DNA from: Labia minor
Lineage: Eukaryota > Arthropoda > Insecta > Dermaptera > Spongiphoridae
NCBI GenBank assembly: GCA_963082975.1
Contig: OY720345.1
Span: 5,159,001 to 5,223,000 of the forward strand
DNA: 64,000 nt
Reading direction: 5' to 3'
In this document: positions 1 through 12,900 of the stretch, one piece after another
Layout of the letters: each line of letters begins with the position of its first letter
How positions within the stretch are numbered: position 1 is the stretch's first letter
The notes under the pieces: generated by a model
Told to the model about the DNA's origin: nothing
What the model saw: the letters and a program-made list of their open reading frames with translations, nothing else
The model's database searches: none
Translations under genes and position numbers: made by a program

Positions 1-10
1 ACGCCAAAAG

Positions 11-169
11 CTACTTTTTTAAATAGAAATGTAAAATTTATTTATTATATATCATTCTCTTCCGTTTCTGGTCCTAATCAAGAATTAATTCATATTTCAT
101 AGATATCATAATTTTTTTCATTGATTTCATTAAAAAAACAGAATTTCTCATATTATTTCACTTAAAAAG
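11..169 (+). repeat. First full monomer, used as numbering frame
   Basis: This 159-bp copy defines the frame. Segments in order: a T6 tract at 5-10; an A4T3 tract at 23-29 leading into an alternating A/T stretch to about base 42; a pyrimidine-rich, relatively G+C-rich stretch at 43-65; a perfect 10-bp palindrome GAATTAATTC at 72-81; GATATC at 92-97; a T7 tract at 102-108; three TTTCAT copies near 85-90, 106-111 and 115-120; an A tract at about 123-129; and a variable right end. This copy is class F, 91A, with end type P, and is one base short in the A tract (TTAAAAAAAC in place of TCGAAAAAAAC). Bases 1-42 are nearly identical in all copies, while 43-70 and 91-160 carry most subtype differences. 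Confidence 0.9.
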
Positions 170-1130
170 CTACTTTTTTAAATAGAAATGTAAAATTTAT
201 TTATTATATATCATTCTCTTCCGTTTCTGGTCCTAATCAAGAATTAATTCATATTTCATAGATATCATAATTTTTTTCATTGTTTTCATCGAAAAAAACA
301 GAATTTCTCATATTATTTCACGCCAAAAGCTACTTTTTTAAATAGAAATGTAAAATTTATTTATTATATATCATTCTCTTCCATTTCTGGTCCTAATCAA
401 GAATTAATGCATATTTCATTGATATCATAATTTTTTTCATTGATTTCATCGAAAAAACCTTAATTTGTAATATTTTTTCACGCAAAAAGCTACTTTTTTA
501 AATAGAAATGTAAAAATTTATTTATTATATATCATTCTCTACCATTTCTGGTCCTAATCAAGAATTAATTCATATTTCATTGATATCATAATTTTTTTCA
601 TTGATTTCATCGAAAAAACCTTAATTTGTAATATTTTTTCACGCAAAAAGCTACTTTTTTAAATAGAAATGTAAAATTTATTTATTATATATCATTCTCT
701 ACCATTTCTGGTCCTAATCAAGAATTAATTCATATTTCATTGATATCATAATTTTTTTCATTGATTTCATCGAAAAAACCTTAATTTGTAATATTATTTC
801 ACGCCAAAAGCTACTTTTTTAAATAGAAATGTAAAATTTATTTATTATATATCATTCTCTTCCGTTTCTGGTCCTAATCAAGAATTAATTCATATTTCAT
901 TGATATCATAATTTTTTTCATTAAGTTCATCGAAAAAACCTCAATTTGTAATATTATTTCACGCCAAAAGCTACTTTTTTAAATAGAAATGTAAAATTTA
1001 TTTATTATATATCATTCTCTTCCGTTTCTGGTCCTAATCAAGAATTAATTCATATTTCATAGATATCATAATTTTTTTCATTGATTTCATCGAAAAAAAC
1101 AGAATTTCTCATATTATTTCACTTAAAAAG

Positions 1131-2729
1131 CTACTTTTTTAAATAGAAATGTAAAATTTATTTATTATATATCATTCTCTACCATTTCTGGTCCTAATCA
1201 AGAATTAATTCATATTTCATTGATATCATAATTTTTTTCATTGATTTCATCGAAAAAACCTCAATTTGTAATATTATTTCACGCCAAAAGCTACTTTTTT
1301 AAATAGAAATGTAAAATTTATTTATTATATATCATTCTCTTCCATTACTGGTCCTAATCAAGAATTAATTCATATTTCATTGATATCATAATTTTTTTCA
1401 TTGTTTTCATAGAAAAAAACAGAATTTCTCATATTATTTCACTTAAAAAGCTACTTTTTTAAATAGAAATGTAAAATTTATTTATTATATATGATTTTCT
1501 TCCATTTCTGGTCCTAATCAAGAATTAATTCATATTTCATTGATATCATAATTTTTTTCATTAAGTTCATCGAAAAAACCTCAATTTGTAATATTATTTC
1601 ACGCCAAAAGCTACTTTTTTAAATAGAAATGTAAAATTTATTTATTATATATCATTCTCTTCCGTTTCTGGTCCTAATCAAGAATTAATTCATATTTCAT
1701 AGATATCATAATTTTTTTCATTGATTTCATCGAAAAAAACAGAATTTCTCATATTATTTCACGCCAAAAGCTACTTTTTTAAATAGAAATGTAAAATTTA
1801 TTTATTATATATCATTCTCTTCCATTTCTGGTCCTAATCAAGAATTAATGCATATTTCATTGATATCATAATTTTTTTCATTGTTTTCATCGAAAAAAAC
1901 AGAATTTCTCATATTATTTCACTTAAAAAGCTACTTTTTTAAATAGAAATGTAAAATTTATTTATTATATATCATTCTCTACCATTTCTGGTCCTAATCA
2001 AGAATTAATTCATATTTCATTGATATCATAATTTTTTTCATTGATTTCATCGAAAAAACCTCAATTTGTAATATTATTTCACGCCAAAAGCTACTTTTTT
2101 AAATAGAAATGTAAAATTTATTTATTATATATCATTCTCTTCCATTACTGGTCCTAATCAAGAATTAATTCATATTTCATTGATATCATAATTTTTTTCA
2201 TTGTTTTCATAGAAAAAAACAGAATTTCTCATATTATTTCACTTAAAAAGCTACTTTTTTAAATAGAAATGTAAAATTTATTTATTATATATGATTTTCT
2301 TCCATTTCTGGTCCTAATCAAGAATTAATTCATATTTCATTGATATCATAATTTTTTTCATTAAGTTCATCGAAAAAACCTCAATTTGTAATATTATTTC
2401 ACGCCAAAAGCTACTTTTTTAAATAGAAATGTAAAATTTATTTATTATATATCATTCTCTTCCGTTTCTGGTCCTAATCAAGAATTAATTCATATTTCAT
2501 AGATATCATAATTTTTTTCATTGATTTCATCGAAAAAAACAGAATTTCTCATATTATTTCACGCCAAAAGCTACTTTTTTAAATAGAAATGTAAAATTTA
2601 TTTATTATATATCATTCTCTTCCATTTCTGGTCCTAATCAAGAATTAATGCATATTTCATTGATATCATAATTTTTTTCATTGATTTCATTAAAAAAACA
2701 GAATTTCTCATATTATTTCACTTAAAAAG
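1131..2729 (+). repeat. Five-monomer higher-order repeat, two copies (800-bp period)
   Basis: Monomers starting at 1,131, 1,291, 1,451, 1,611 and 1,771 recur in the same order at 1,931, 2,091, 2,251, 2,411 and 2,571. The order is class A with end Q; a CATTACTGG monomer with end P; class G with the AAG variant and end Q; class F, 91A, end P; and an ATGCAT-bearing monomer with end P. The copies agree until the last monomer, where the second copy changes from GTTTTCATCG to GATTTCATTA and loses one base. A third, shortened version begins at 2,730 with a fused monomer. The exact 800-bp offset indicates a local tandem duplication. Confidence 0.85.
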
Positions 2730-2889
2730 CTACTTTTTTAAATAGAAATGTAAAATTTATTTATTATATATCATTCTCTACCATTTCTGGTCCTAATCAA
2801 GAATTAATTCATATTTCATAGATATCATAAATTTTTTCATTGTTTTCATAGAAAAAAACAGAATTTCTCATATTATTTCACTTAAAAAG
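2730..2889 (+). repeat. Chimeric monomer (class A left half, CATTACTGG-type right half)
   Basis: The left half is class A, but the right half has 91A, a T102A change and the GTTTTCATAG plus type P end that normally belongs to the CATTACTGG monomers at 1,291 and 2,091. The next monomers (class G with AAG, then class F with 91A) follow as they do after the CATTACTGG monomer. A single in-register deletion of one monomer by half-monomer exchange would explain this; it is an inference from variant order. Confidence 0.65.
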
Positions 2890-5800
2890 CTACTTTTTTA
2901 AATAGAAATGTAAAATTTATTTATTATATATGATTTTCTTCCATTTCTGGTCCTAATCAAGAATTAATTCATATTTCATTGATATCATAATTTTTTTCAT
3001 TAAGTTCATCGAAAAAACCTCAATTTGTAATATTATTTCACGCCAAAAGCTACTTTTTTAAATAGAAATGTAAAATTTATTTATTATATATCATTCTCTT
3101 CCGTTTCTGGTCCTAATCAAGAATTAATTCATATTTCATAGATATCATAATTTTTTTCATTGATTTCATCGAAAAAAACAGAATTTCTCATATTATTTCA
3201 CGCCAAAAGCTACTTTTTTAAATAGAAATGTAAAATTTATTTATTATATATCATTCTCTTCCGTTTCTGGTCCTAATCAAGAATTAATTCATATTTCATA
3301 GATATCATAATTTTTTTCATTGATTTCATCGAAAAAAACAGAATTTCTCATATTATTTCACTTAAAAAGCTACTTTTTTAAATAGAAATGTAAAATTTAT
3401 TTATTATATATCATTCTCTTCCATTACTGGTCCTAATCAAGAATTAATTCATATTTCATTGATATCATAATTTTTTTCATTGATTTCATTAAAAAAACAG
3501 AATTTCTTATATTATTTCACTTAAAAAGCTACTTTTTTAAATAGAAATGTAAAATTTATTTATTATAAATCATTCTCTACCATTTCTGGTCCTAATCAAG
3601 AATTAATTCATATTTCATTGATATCATAATTTTTTTCATTGATTTCATCGAAAAAACCTCAATTTGTAATATTATTTCACGCCAAAAGCTACTTTTTTAA
3701 ATAGAAATGTAAAATTTATTTATTATATATCATTCTCTTCCGTTTCTGGTCCTAATCAAGAATTAATTCATATTTCATTGATATCATAATTTTTTTCATT
3801 GATTTCATCGAAAAAACCTCAATTTGTAATATTATTTCACTCAAAAAGCTACTTTTTTAAATAGAAATGTAAAATTTATTTATTATATATCATTCTCTTC
3901 CATTTCTGGTCCTAATCAAGAATTAATGCATATTTCATTGATATCATAATTTTTTTCATTGATTTCATCGAAAAAACCTCAATTTGTAATATTATTTCAC
4001 GCCAAAAGCTACTTTTTTAAATAGAAATGTAAAATTTATTTATTATATATCATTCTCTACCATTTCTGGTCCTAATCAAGAATTAATTCATATTTCATTG
4101 ATATCATAATTTTTTTCATTGATTTCATCGAAAAAACCTTAATTTGTAATATTCTTTCACGCCAAAAGCTACTTTTTTAAATAGAAATGTAAAATTTATT
4201 TATTATATATCATTCTCTACCATTTCTGGTCCTAATCAAGAATTAATTCATATTTCATTGATATCATAATTTTTTTCATTGATTTCATCGAAAAAACCTT
4301 AATTTGTAATATTCTTTCACGCCAAAAGCTACTTTTTTAAATAGAAATGTAAAATTTATTTATTATATATCATTCTCTTCCGTTTCTGGTCCTAATCAAG
4401 AATTAATTCATATTTCATAGATATCATAATTTTTTTCATTAATTTCATCGAAAAAAACAGAATTTCTCATATTATTTCACTTAAAAAGCTACTTTTTTAA
4501 ATAGAAATGTAAAATTTATTTATTATATATGATTTTCTTCCATTTCTGGTCCTAATCAAGAATTAATTCATATTTCATTGATATCATAATTTTTTTCATT
4601 GATTTCATTAAAAAAACAGAATTTCTCATATTATTTCACGCAAAAGGCTACTTTTTTAAATAGAAATGTAAAATTTATTTATTATATATGATTTTCTTCC
4701 ATTTCTGGTCCTAATCAAGAATTAATTCATATTTCATTGATATCATAATTTTTTTTTATTGATTTCATCGAAAAAACCTGAATTTGTAATATTATTTCAC
4801 GCCAAAAGCTACTTTTTTAAATAGAAATGTAAAATTTATTTATTATATATCATTCTCTTCCGTTTCTGGTCCTAATCAAGAATTAATTCATATTTCATAG
4901 ATATCATAATTTTTTTCATTGTTTTCATCGAAAAAAACAGAATTTCTCATATTATTTCACGCAAAAAGCTACTTTTTTAAATAGAAATGTAAAATTTATT
5001 TATTATATATCATTCTCTACCATTTCTGGTCCTAATCAAGAATTAATTCATATTTCATTGATATCATAATTTTGTTCATTGATTTCATAGAAAAAAACAG
5101 AATTTCTCATATTATTTCACTTAAAAAGCTACTTTTTTAAATAGAAATGTAAAATTTATTTATTATATATGATTTTCTTCCATTTCTGGTCCTAATCAAG
5201 AATTAATTCATATTTCATTGATATCATAATTTTTTTCATTAAGTTCATCGAAAAAACCTCAATTTGTAATATTCTTTCACGCCAAAAGCTACTTTTTTAA
5301 ATAGAAATGTAAAATTTATTTATTATATATCATTCTCTTCCGTTTCTGGTCCTAATCAAGAATTAATTCATATTTCATAGATATCATAATTTTTTTCATT
5401 AATTTCATCGAAAAAAACAGAATTTCTCATATTATTTCACTTAAAAAGCTACTTTTTTAAATAGAAATGTAAAATTTATTTATTATATATGATTTTCTTC
5501 CATTTCTGGTCCTAATCAAGAATTAATTCATATTTCATTGATATCATAATTTTTTTCATTAAGTTCATCGAAAAAACCTCAATTTGTAATATTCTTTCAC
5601 GCCAAAAGCTACTTTTTTAAATAGAAATGTAAAATTTATTTATTATATATCATTCTCTTCCGTTTCTGGTCCTAATCAAGAATTAATTCATATTTCATAG
5701 ATATCATAATTTTTTTCATTGTTTTCATCGAAAAAAAACAGAATTTCTCATATTATTTCACGCCAAAAGCTACTTTTTTAAATAGAAATGTAAAATTTAT

Positions 5801-6569
5801 TTATTATATATCATTCTCTTCCATTTCTGGTCCTAATCAAGAATTAATTCATATTTCATAGATATCATAATTTTTTTCATTAATTTCATCGAAAAAAACA
5901 GAATTTCTCATATTATTTCACTTAAAAAGCTACTTTTTTAAATAGAAATGTAAAATTTATTTATTATATATGATTTTCTTCCATTTCTGGTCCTAATCAA
6001 GAATTAATTCATATTTCATTGATATCATAATTTTTTTCATTAAGTTCATCGAAAAAACCTCAATTTGTAATATTCTTTCACGCCAAAAGCTACTTTTTTA
6101 AATAGAAATGTAAAATTTATTTATTATATATCATTCTCTTCCGTTTCTGGTCCTAATCAAGAATTAATTCATATTTCATAGATATCATAATTTTTTTCAT
6201 TGTTTTCATCGAAAAAAACAGAATTTCTCATATTATTTCACGCCAAAAGCTACTTTTTTAAATAGAAATGTAAAATTTATTTATTATATATCATTCTCTT
6301 CCATTTCTGGTCCTAATCAAGAATTAATTCATATTTCATTGATATCATAATTTTTTTCATTAATTTCATCGAAAAAAACTCAATTTGTAATATTTTTTCA
6401 CGCAAAAAGCTACTTTTTTAAATAGAAATGTAAAATTTATTTATTATATATCATTCTCTTCCGTTTCTGGTCCTAATCAAGAATTAATTCATATTTCATA
6501 GATATCATAATTTTTTTCATTGATTTCATAGAAAAAAACAGAAATTCTCATATTATTTCACGCAAAAAT

Positions 6570-6729
6570 CTACTTTTTTAAATAGAAATGTAAAATTTAT
6601 TTATTATATATCATTTTCTTCCATTTTTGATCCTATATTCGATTTGATTCATATTTCATTGATATCATAATTTTTTTCATTAAGTTCATCGAAAAAACCT
6701 CAATTTGTAATATTATTTCACGCCAAAAG
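6570..6729 (+). repeat. Class D divergent monomer, first and atypical copy
   Basis: The centre has TTTTTGATCCTATATTCGAT in place of the usual TTCTGGTCCTAATCAAGAATT region, so the GAATTAATTC palindrome is lost. Unlike the other eight class D copies it is 160 bp, carries the AAG variant, ends in the usual ATTATTTCACGCC form, and follows a monomer with damaged end sequence (GAAATTCTCAT and GCAAAAATCTAC at the junction). It may be closer to an ancestral form, or be a D centre on a different right half. Confidence 0.85.
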
Positions 6730-8331
6730 CTACTTTTTTAAATAGAAATGTAAAATTTATTTATTATATATCATTCTCTTCCGTTTCTGGTCCTAATCAA
6801 GAATTAATTCATATTTCATAGATATCATAATGTTTTTCATTGATTTCATCGAAAAAAACAGAATTTCTCATATTATTTCACGCAAAAAGCTACTTTTTTA
6901 AATAGAAATGTAAAATTTATTTATTATATATCATTCTCTACCATTTCTGGTCCTAATCAAGAATTAATTCATATTTCATTGATATCATAATTTTTTTTTA
7001 TTGATTTCATCGAAAAAACCTGAATTTGTAATATTATTTCACGCCAAAAGCTACTTTTTTAAATAGAAATGTAAAATTTATTTATTATATATCATTCTCT
7101 TCCGTTTCTGGTCCTAATCAAGAATTAATTCATATTTCATTGATATCATAATTTTTTTCATTAAGTTCATCGAAAAAACCTCAATTGGTAATATTATTTC
7201 ACGCCAAAAGCTACTTTTTTAAATAGAAATGTAAAATTTATTTATTATATATCATTCTCTTCCGTTTCTGGTCCTAATCAAGAATTAATTCATATTTCAT
7301 TGATATCATAATTTTTTTCATTGATTTCATCGAAAAAACCTCAATTTGTAATATTATTTCACGCCAAAAGCTACTTTTTTAAATAGAAATGTAAAATTTA
7401 TTTATTATATATCATTCTCTTCCATTACTGGTCCTAATCAAGAATTAATTCATATTTCATTGATATCATAATTTTTTTCATTGATTTCATCGAAAAAACC
7501 TCAATTTGTAATATTATTTCACGCCAAAAGCTACTTTTTTAAATAGAAATGTAAAATTTATTTATTATATATCATTCTCTTCCGTTTCTGGTCCTAATCA
7601 AGAATTAATTCATATTTCATTGATATCATAATTTTTTTCATTGATTTCATCGAAAAAACCTCAATTTGTAATATTATTTCACGCCAAAAGCTACTTTTTT
7701 AAATAGAAATGTAAAATTTATTTATTATATATGATTTTCTTCCATTTCTGGTCCTAATCAAGAATTAATTCATATTTCATTGATATCATAATTTTTTTTC
7801 ATTGATTTCATCGAAAAAAACAGAATTTCTCATATTATTTCACGCCAAAAGCTACTTTTTTAAATAGAAATGTAAAATTTATTTATTATATATCATTCTC
7901 TTCCGTTTCTGGTCCTAATCAAGAATTAATTCATATTTCATTGATATCATAATTTTTTTCATTAATTTCATCGAAAAAACCTCAATTTGTAATATTTTTT
8001 CACGCAAAAAGCTACTTTTTTAAATAGAAATGTAAAATTTATTTATTATATATCATTCTCTTCCGTTTCTGGTCCTAATCAAGAATTAATTCATATTTCA
8101 TAGATATCATAATTTTTTTCATTGATTTCATCGAAAAAAACAGAATTTCTCATATTATTTCACGCCAAAAGCTACTTTTTTAAATAGAAATGTAAAATTT
8201 ATTTATTATATATCATTCTCTTCCATTTCTGGTCCTAATCAAGAATTAATTCATATTTCATAGATATCATAATTTTTTTCATTGATTTCATCGAAAAAAA
8301 CAGAATTTCTCATATTATTTCACGCCAAAAG

Positions 8332-8490
8332 CTACTTTTTTAAATAGAAATGTAAAATTTATTTATTATATATCATTTTCTTCCATTTTTGATCCTATAT
8401 TCGATTTGATTCATATTTCATTGATATCATAATTTTTTTCATTAATTTCATCGAAAAAACCTCAATTTGTAATATTTTTCACTCAAAAAG
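8332..8490 (+). repeat. Class D divergent monomer (standard 159-bp form)
   Basis: Same centre as the copy at 6,570 but with the AATTTCATCG variant, type Q end, a one-base-shorter TATTTTTCAC and a CTCAAAAAG junction. It is preceded by a class F monomer with 91A and end P, and followed by class A with the CCTTAATTTG end. This local context recurs at every later D copy, with small changes. It starts a seven-monomer repeat. Confidence 0.9.
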
Positions 8491-9450
8491 CTACTTTTTT
8501 AAATAGAAATGTAAAATTTATTTATTATATATCATTCTCTACCATTTCTGGTCCTAATCAAGAATTAATTCATATTTCATTGATATCATAATTTTTTTCA
8601 TTGATTTCATCGAAAAAACCTTAATTTGTAATATTCTTTCACGCCAAAAGCTACTTTTTTAAATAGAAATGTAAAATTTATTTATTATATATCATTCTCT
8701 ACCATTTCTGGTCCTAATCAAGAATTAATTCATATTTCATTGATATCATAATTTTTTTCATTGATTTCATCGAAAAAACCTCAATTTGTAATATTCTTTC
8801 ACGCCAAAAGCTACTTTTTTAAATAGAAATGTAAAATTTATTTATTATATATCATTCTCTACCATTTCTGGTCCTAATCAAGAATTAATTCATATTTCAT
8901 TGATATCATAATTTTTTTCATTGATTTCATCGAAAAAACCTCAATTTGTAATATTATTTCACGCCAAAAGCTACTTTTTTAAATAGAAATGTAAAATTTA
9001 TTTATTATATATCATTCTCTACCATTTCTGGTCCTAATCAAGAATTAATTCATATTTCATTGATATCATAATTTTTTTCATTAAGTTCATCGAAAAAACC
9101 TCAATTTGTAATATTCTTTCACGCCAAAAGCTACTTTTTTAAATAGAAATGTAAAATTTATTTATTATATATCATTCTCTTCCGTTTCTGGTCCTAATCA
9201 AGAATTAATTCATATTTCATAGATATCATAATTTTTTTCATTAATTTCATCGAAAAAAACAGAATTTCTCATATTATTTCACGCCAAAAGCTACTTTTTT
9301 AAATAGAAATGTAAAATTTATTTATTATATATCATTCTCTTCCGTTTCTGGTCCTAATCAAGAATTAATTCATATTTCATAGATATCATAATTTTTTTCA
9401 TTGATTTCATCGAAAAAAACAGAATTTCTCATATTATTTCACGCCAAAAG

Positions 9451-9609
9451 CTACTTTTTTAAATAGAAATGTAAAATTTATTTATTATATATCATTTTCT
9501 TCCATTTTTGATCCTATATTCGATTTGATTCATATTTCATTGATATCATAATTTTTTTCATTAATTTCATCGAAAAAACCTCAATTTGTAATATTTTTCA
9601 CTCAAAAAG
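9451..9609 (+). repeat. Class D divergent monomer (standard form)
   Basis: Identical in arrangement to the copy at 8,332: D centre, AATTTCATCG, type Q end with TATTTTTCAC and the CTCAAAAAG junction, 159 bp. It heads the second unit of the seven-monomer repeat and lies just left of the long block that recurs 45.65 kb away. Confidence 0.9.
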
Positions 9610-9929
9610 CTACTTTTTTAAATAGAAATGTAAAATTTATTTATTATATATCATTCTCTACCATTTCTGGTCCTAATCAAGAATTAATTCATATTTCATT
9701 GATATCATAATTTTTTTCATTGATTTCATCGAAAAAACCTTAATTTGTAATATTTTTTCACGCAAAAAGCTACTTTTTTAAATAGAAATGTAAAATTTAT
9801 TTATTATATATCATTCTCTACCATTTCTGGTCCTAATCAAGAATTAATTCATATTTCATTGATATCATAATTTTTTTCATTGATTTCATCGAAAAAACCT
9901 TAATTTGTAATATTCTTTCACGCCAAAAG

Positions 9930-12900
9930 CTACTTTTTTAAATAGAAATGTAAAATTTATTTATTATATATCATTCTCTACCATTTCTGGTCCTAATCAA
10001 GAATTAATTCATATTTCATTGATATCATAATTTTTTTCATTGATTTCATCGAAAAAACCTCAATTTGTAATATTATTTCACGCCAAAAGCTACTTTTTTA
10101 AATAGAAATGTAAAATTTATTTATTATATATCATTCTCTACCATTTCTGGTCCTAATCAAGAATTAATTCATATTTCATTGATATCATAATTTTTTTCAT
10201 TAAGTTCATCGAAAAAACCTCAATTTGTAATATTCTTTCACGCCAAAAGCTACTTTTTTAAATAGAAATGTAAAATTTATTTATTATATATCATTCTCTT
10301 CCGTTTCTGGTCCTAATCAAGAATTAATTCATATTTCATAGATATCATAATTTTTTTCATTAATTTCATCGAAAAAAACAGAATTTCTCATATTATTTCA
10401 CTTAAAAAGCTACTTTTTTAAATAGAAATGTAAAATTTATTTATTATATATGATTTTCTTCCATTTCTGGTCCTAATCAAGAATTAATTCATATTTCATT
10501 GATATCATAATTTTTTTCATTGATTTCATTAAAAAAACAGAATTTCTCATATTATTTCACGCAAAAAGCTACTTTTTTAAATAGAAATGTAAAATTTATT
10601 TATTATATATGATTTTCTTCCATTTCTGGTCCTAATCAAGAATTAATTCATATTTCATTGATATCATAATTTTTTTTTATTGATTTCATCGAAAAAACCT
10701 GAATTTGTAATATTATTTCACGCCAAAAGCTACTTTTTTAAATAGAAATGTAAAATTTATTTATTATATATCATTCTCTTCCGTTTCTGGTCCTAATCAA
10801 GAATTAATTCATATTTCATAGATATCATAATTTTTTTCATTGATTTCATCGAAAAAAACAGAATTTCTCATATTATTTCACTTAAAAAGCTACTTTTTTA
10901 AATAGAAATGTAAAATTTATTTATTATATATCATTCTCTACCATTTCTGGTCCTAATCAAGAATTAATTCATATTTCATTGATATCATAATTTTGTTCAT
11001 TGATTTCATAGAAAAAAACAGAATTTCTCATATTATTTCACTTAAAAAGCTACTTTTTTAAATAGAAAGGTAAAATTTATTTATTATATATGATTTTCTT
11101 CCATTTCTGGTCCTAATCAAGAATTAATTCATATTTCATTGATATCATAATTTTTTTTCATTGATTTCATCGAAAAAACCTGAATTTGTAATATTATTTC
11201 ACGCCAAAAGCTACTTTTTTAAATATAAATGTAAAATTTATTTATTATATATCATTCTCTTCCGTTTCTGGTCCTAATCAAGAATTAATTCATATTTCAT
11301 AGATATCATAATTTTTTTCATTGTTTTCATCGAAAAAAACAGAATTTCTCATATTATTTCACGCCAAAAGCTACTTTTTTAAATAGAAATGTAAAATTTA
11401 TTTATTATATATCATTCTCTTCCGTTTCTGGTCCTAATCAAGAATTAATTCATATTTCATTGATATCATAATTTTTTTCATTAAGTTCATCGAAAAAACC
11501 TCAATTTGTAATATTCTTTCACGCCAAAAGCTACTTTTTTAAATAGAAATGTAAAATTTATTTATTATATATCATTCTCTTCCGTTTCTGGTCCTAATCA
11601 AGAATTAATTCATATTTCATAGATATCATAATGTTTTTCATTGATTTCATCGAAAAAAACAGAATTTCTCATATTATTTCACGCAAAAAGCTACTTTTTT
11701 AAATAGAAATGTAAAATTTATTTATTATATATCATTCTCTACCATTTCTGGTCCTAATCAAGAATTAATTCATATTTCATTGATATCATAATTTTTTTTT
11801 ATTGATTTCATCGAAAAAACCTGAATTTGTAATATTATTTCACGCCAAAAGCTACTTTTTTAAATAGAAATGTAAAATTTATTTATTATATATGATTTTC
11901 TTCCATTTCTGGTCCTAATCAAGAATTAATTCATATTTCATTGATATCATAATTTTTTTCATTGATTTCATTAAAAAAACAGAATTTCTCATATTATTTC
12001 ACGCAAAAAGCTACTTTTTTAAATAGAAATGTAAAATTTATTTATTATATATGATTTTCTTCCATTTCTGGTCCTAATCAAGAATTAATTCATATTTCAT
12101 TGATATCATAATTTTTTTTTATTGATTTCATCGAAAAAACCTGAATTTGTAATATTATTTCACGCCAAAAGCTACTTTTTTAAATAGAAATGTAAAATTT
12201 ATTTATTATATATCATTCTCTTCCGTTTCTGGTCCTAATCAAGAATTAATTCATATTTCATAGATATCATAATTTTTTTCATTGATTTCATCGAAAAAAA
12301 CAGAATTTCTCATATTATTTCACTTAAAAAGCTACTTTTTTAAATAGAAATGTAAAATTTATTTATTATATATCATTCTCTACCATTTCTGGTCCTAATC
12401 AAGAATTAATTCATATTTCATTGATATCATAATTTTGTTCATTGATTTCATAGAAAAAAACAGAATTTCTCATATTATTTCACTTAAAAAGCTACTTTTT
12501 TAAATAGAAAGGTAAAATTTATTTATTATATATGATTTTCTTCCATTTCTGGTCCTAATCAAGAATTAATTCATATTTCATTGATATCATAATTTTTTTT
12601 CATTGATTTCATCGAAAAAACCTGAATTTGTAATATTATTTCACGCCAAAAGCTACTTTTTTAAATATAAATGTAAAATTTATTTATTATATATCATTCT
12701 CTTCCGTTTCTGGTCCTAATCAAGAATTAATTCATATTTCATAGATATCATAATTTTTTTCATTGTTTTCATCGAAAAAAACAGAATTTCTCATATTATT
12801 TCACGCCAAAAGCTACTTTTTTAAATAGAAATGTAAAATTTATTTATTATATATCATTCTCTTCCGTTTCTGGTCCTAATCAAGAATTAATTCATATTTC

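Larger units (their letters stand above)
1..9929 (+). repeat. Left zone of the array: heterogeneous, short-period organisation
   Basis: This zone has more monomer variety than the rest. Variants seen only here include CATTACTGG in place of CATTTCTGG at about bases 53-61 (near 1,344, 2,144, 3,423 and 7,424) and AATGCATATT across the palindrome edge (near 408, 1,847, 2,647 and 3,925). The common right-hand variants 16T, 20G and 70T are not seen here: 20G first appears near 11,067, 16T at about 11,226 and 70T at about 17,048. The longest ordered repeats are 5 to 7 monomers. The pattern suggests this side is older, or less often homogenised, and might lie nearer an array edge, but no edge is in the window. 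Confidence 0.75.
8332..10409 (+). repeat. Seven-monomer higher-order repeat led by class D (1,119-bp period)
   Basis: Unit one (8,332-9,450) is D, A, A, A, A with AAG, F (AATTTC, end P), F (GATTTC, end P). Unit two starts with D at 9,451 and repeats D, A, A, A, A with AAG, F (AATTTC, end P), to 10,409, before the order changes. Differences between units are confined to single bases at the monomer ends (CCTTAATTTG against CCTCAATTTG, and ATTTTTTC against ATTCTTTC) and to the junction after the sixth monomer (GCC against TTA). The 1,119-bp offset equals seven monomers with one base missing from D. Confidence 0.8.
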
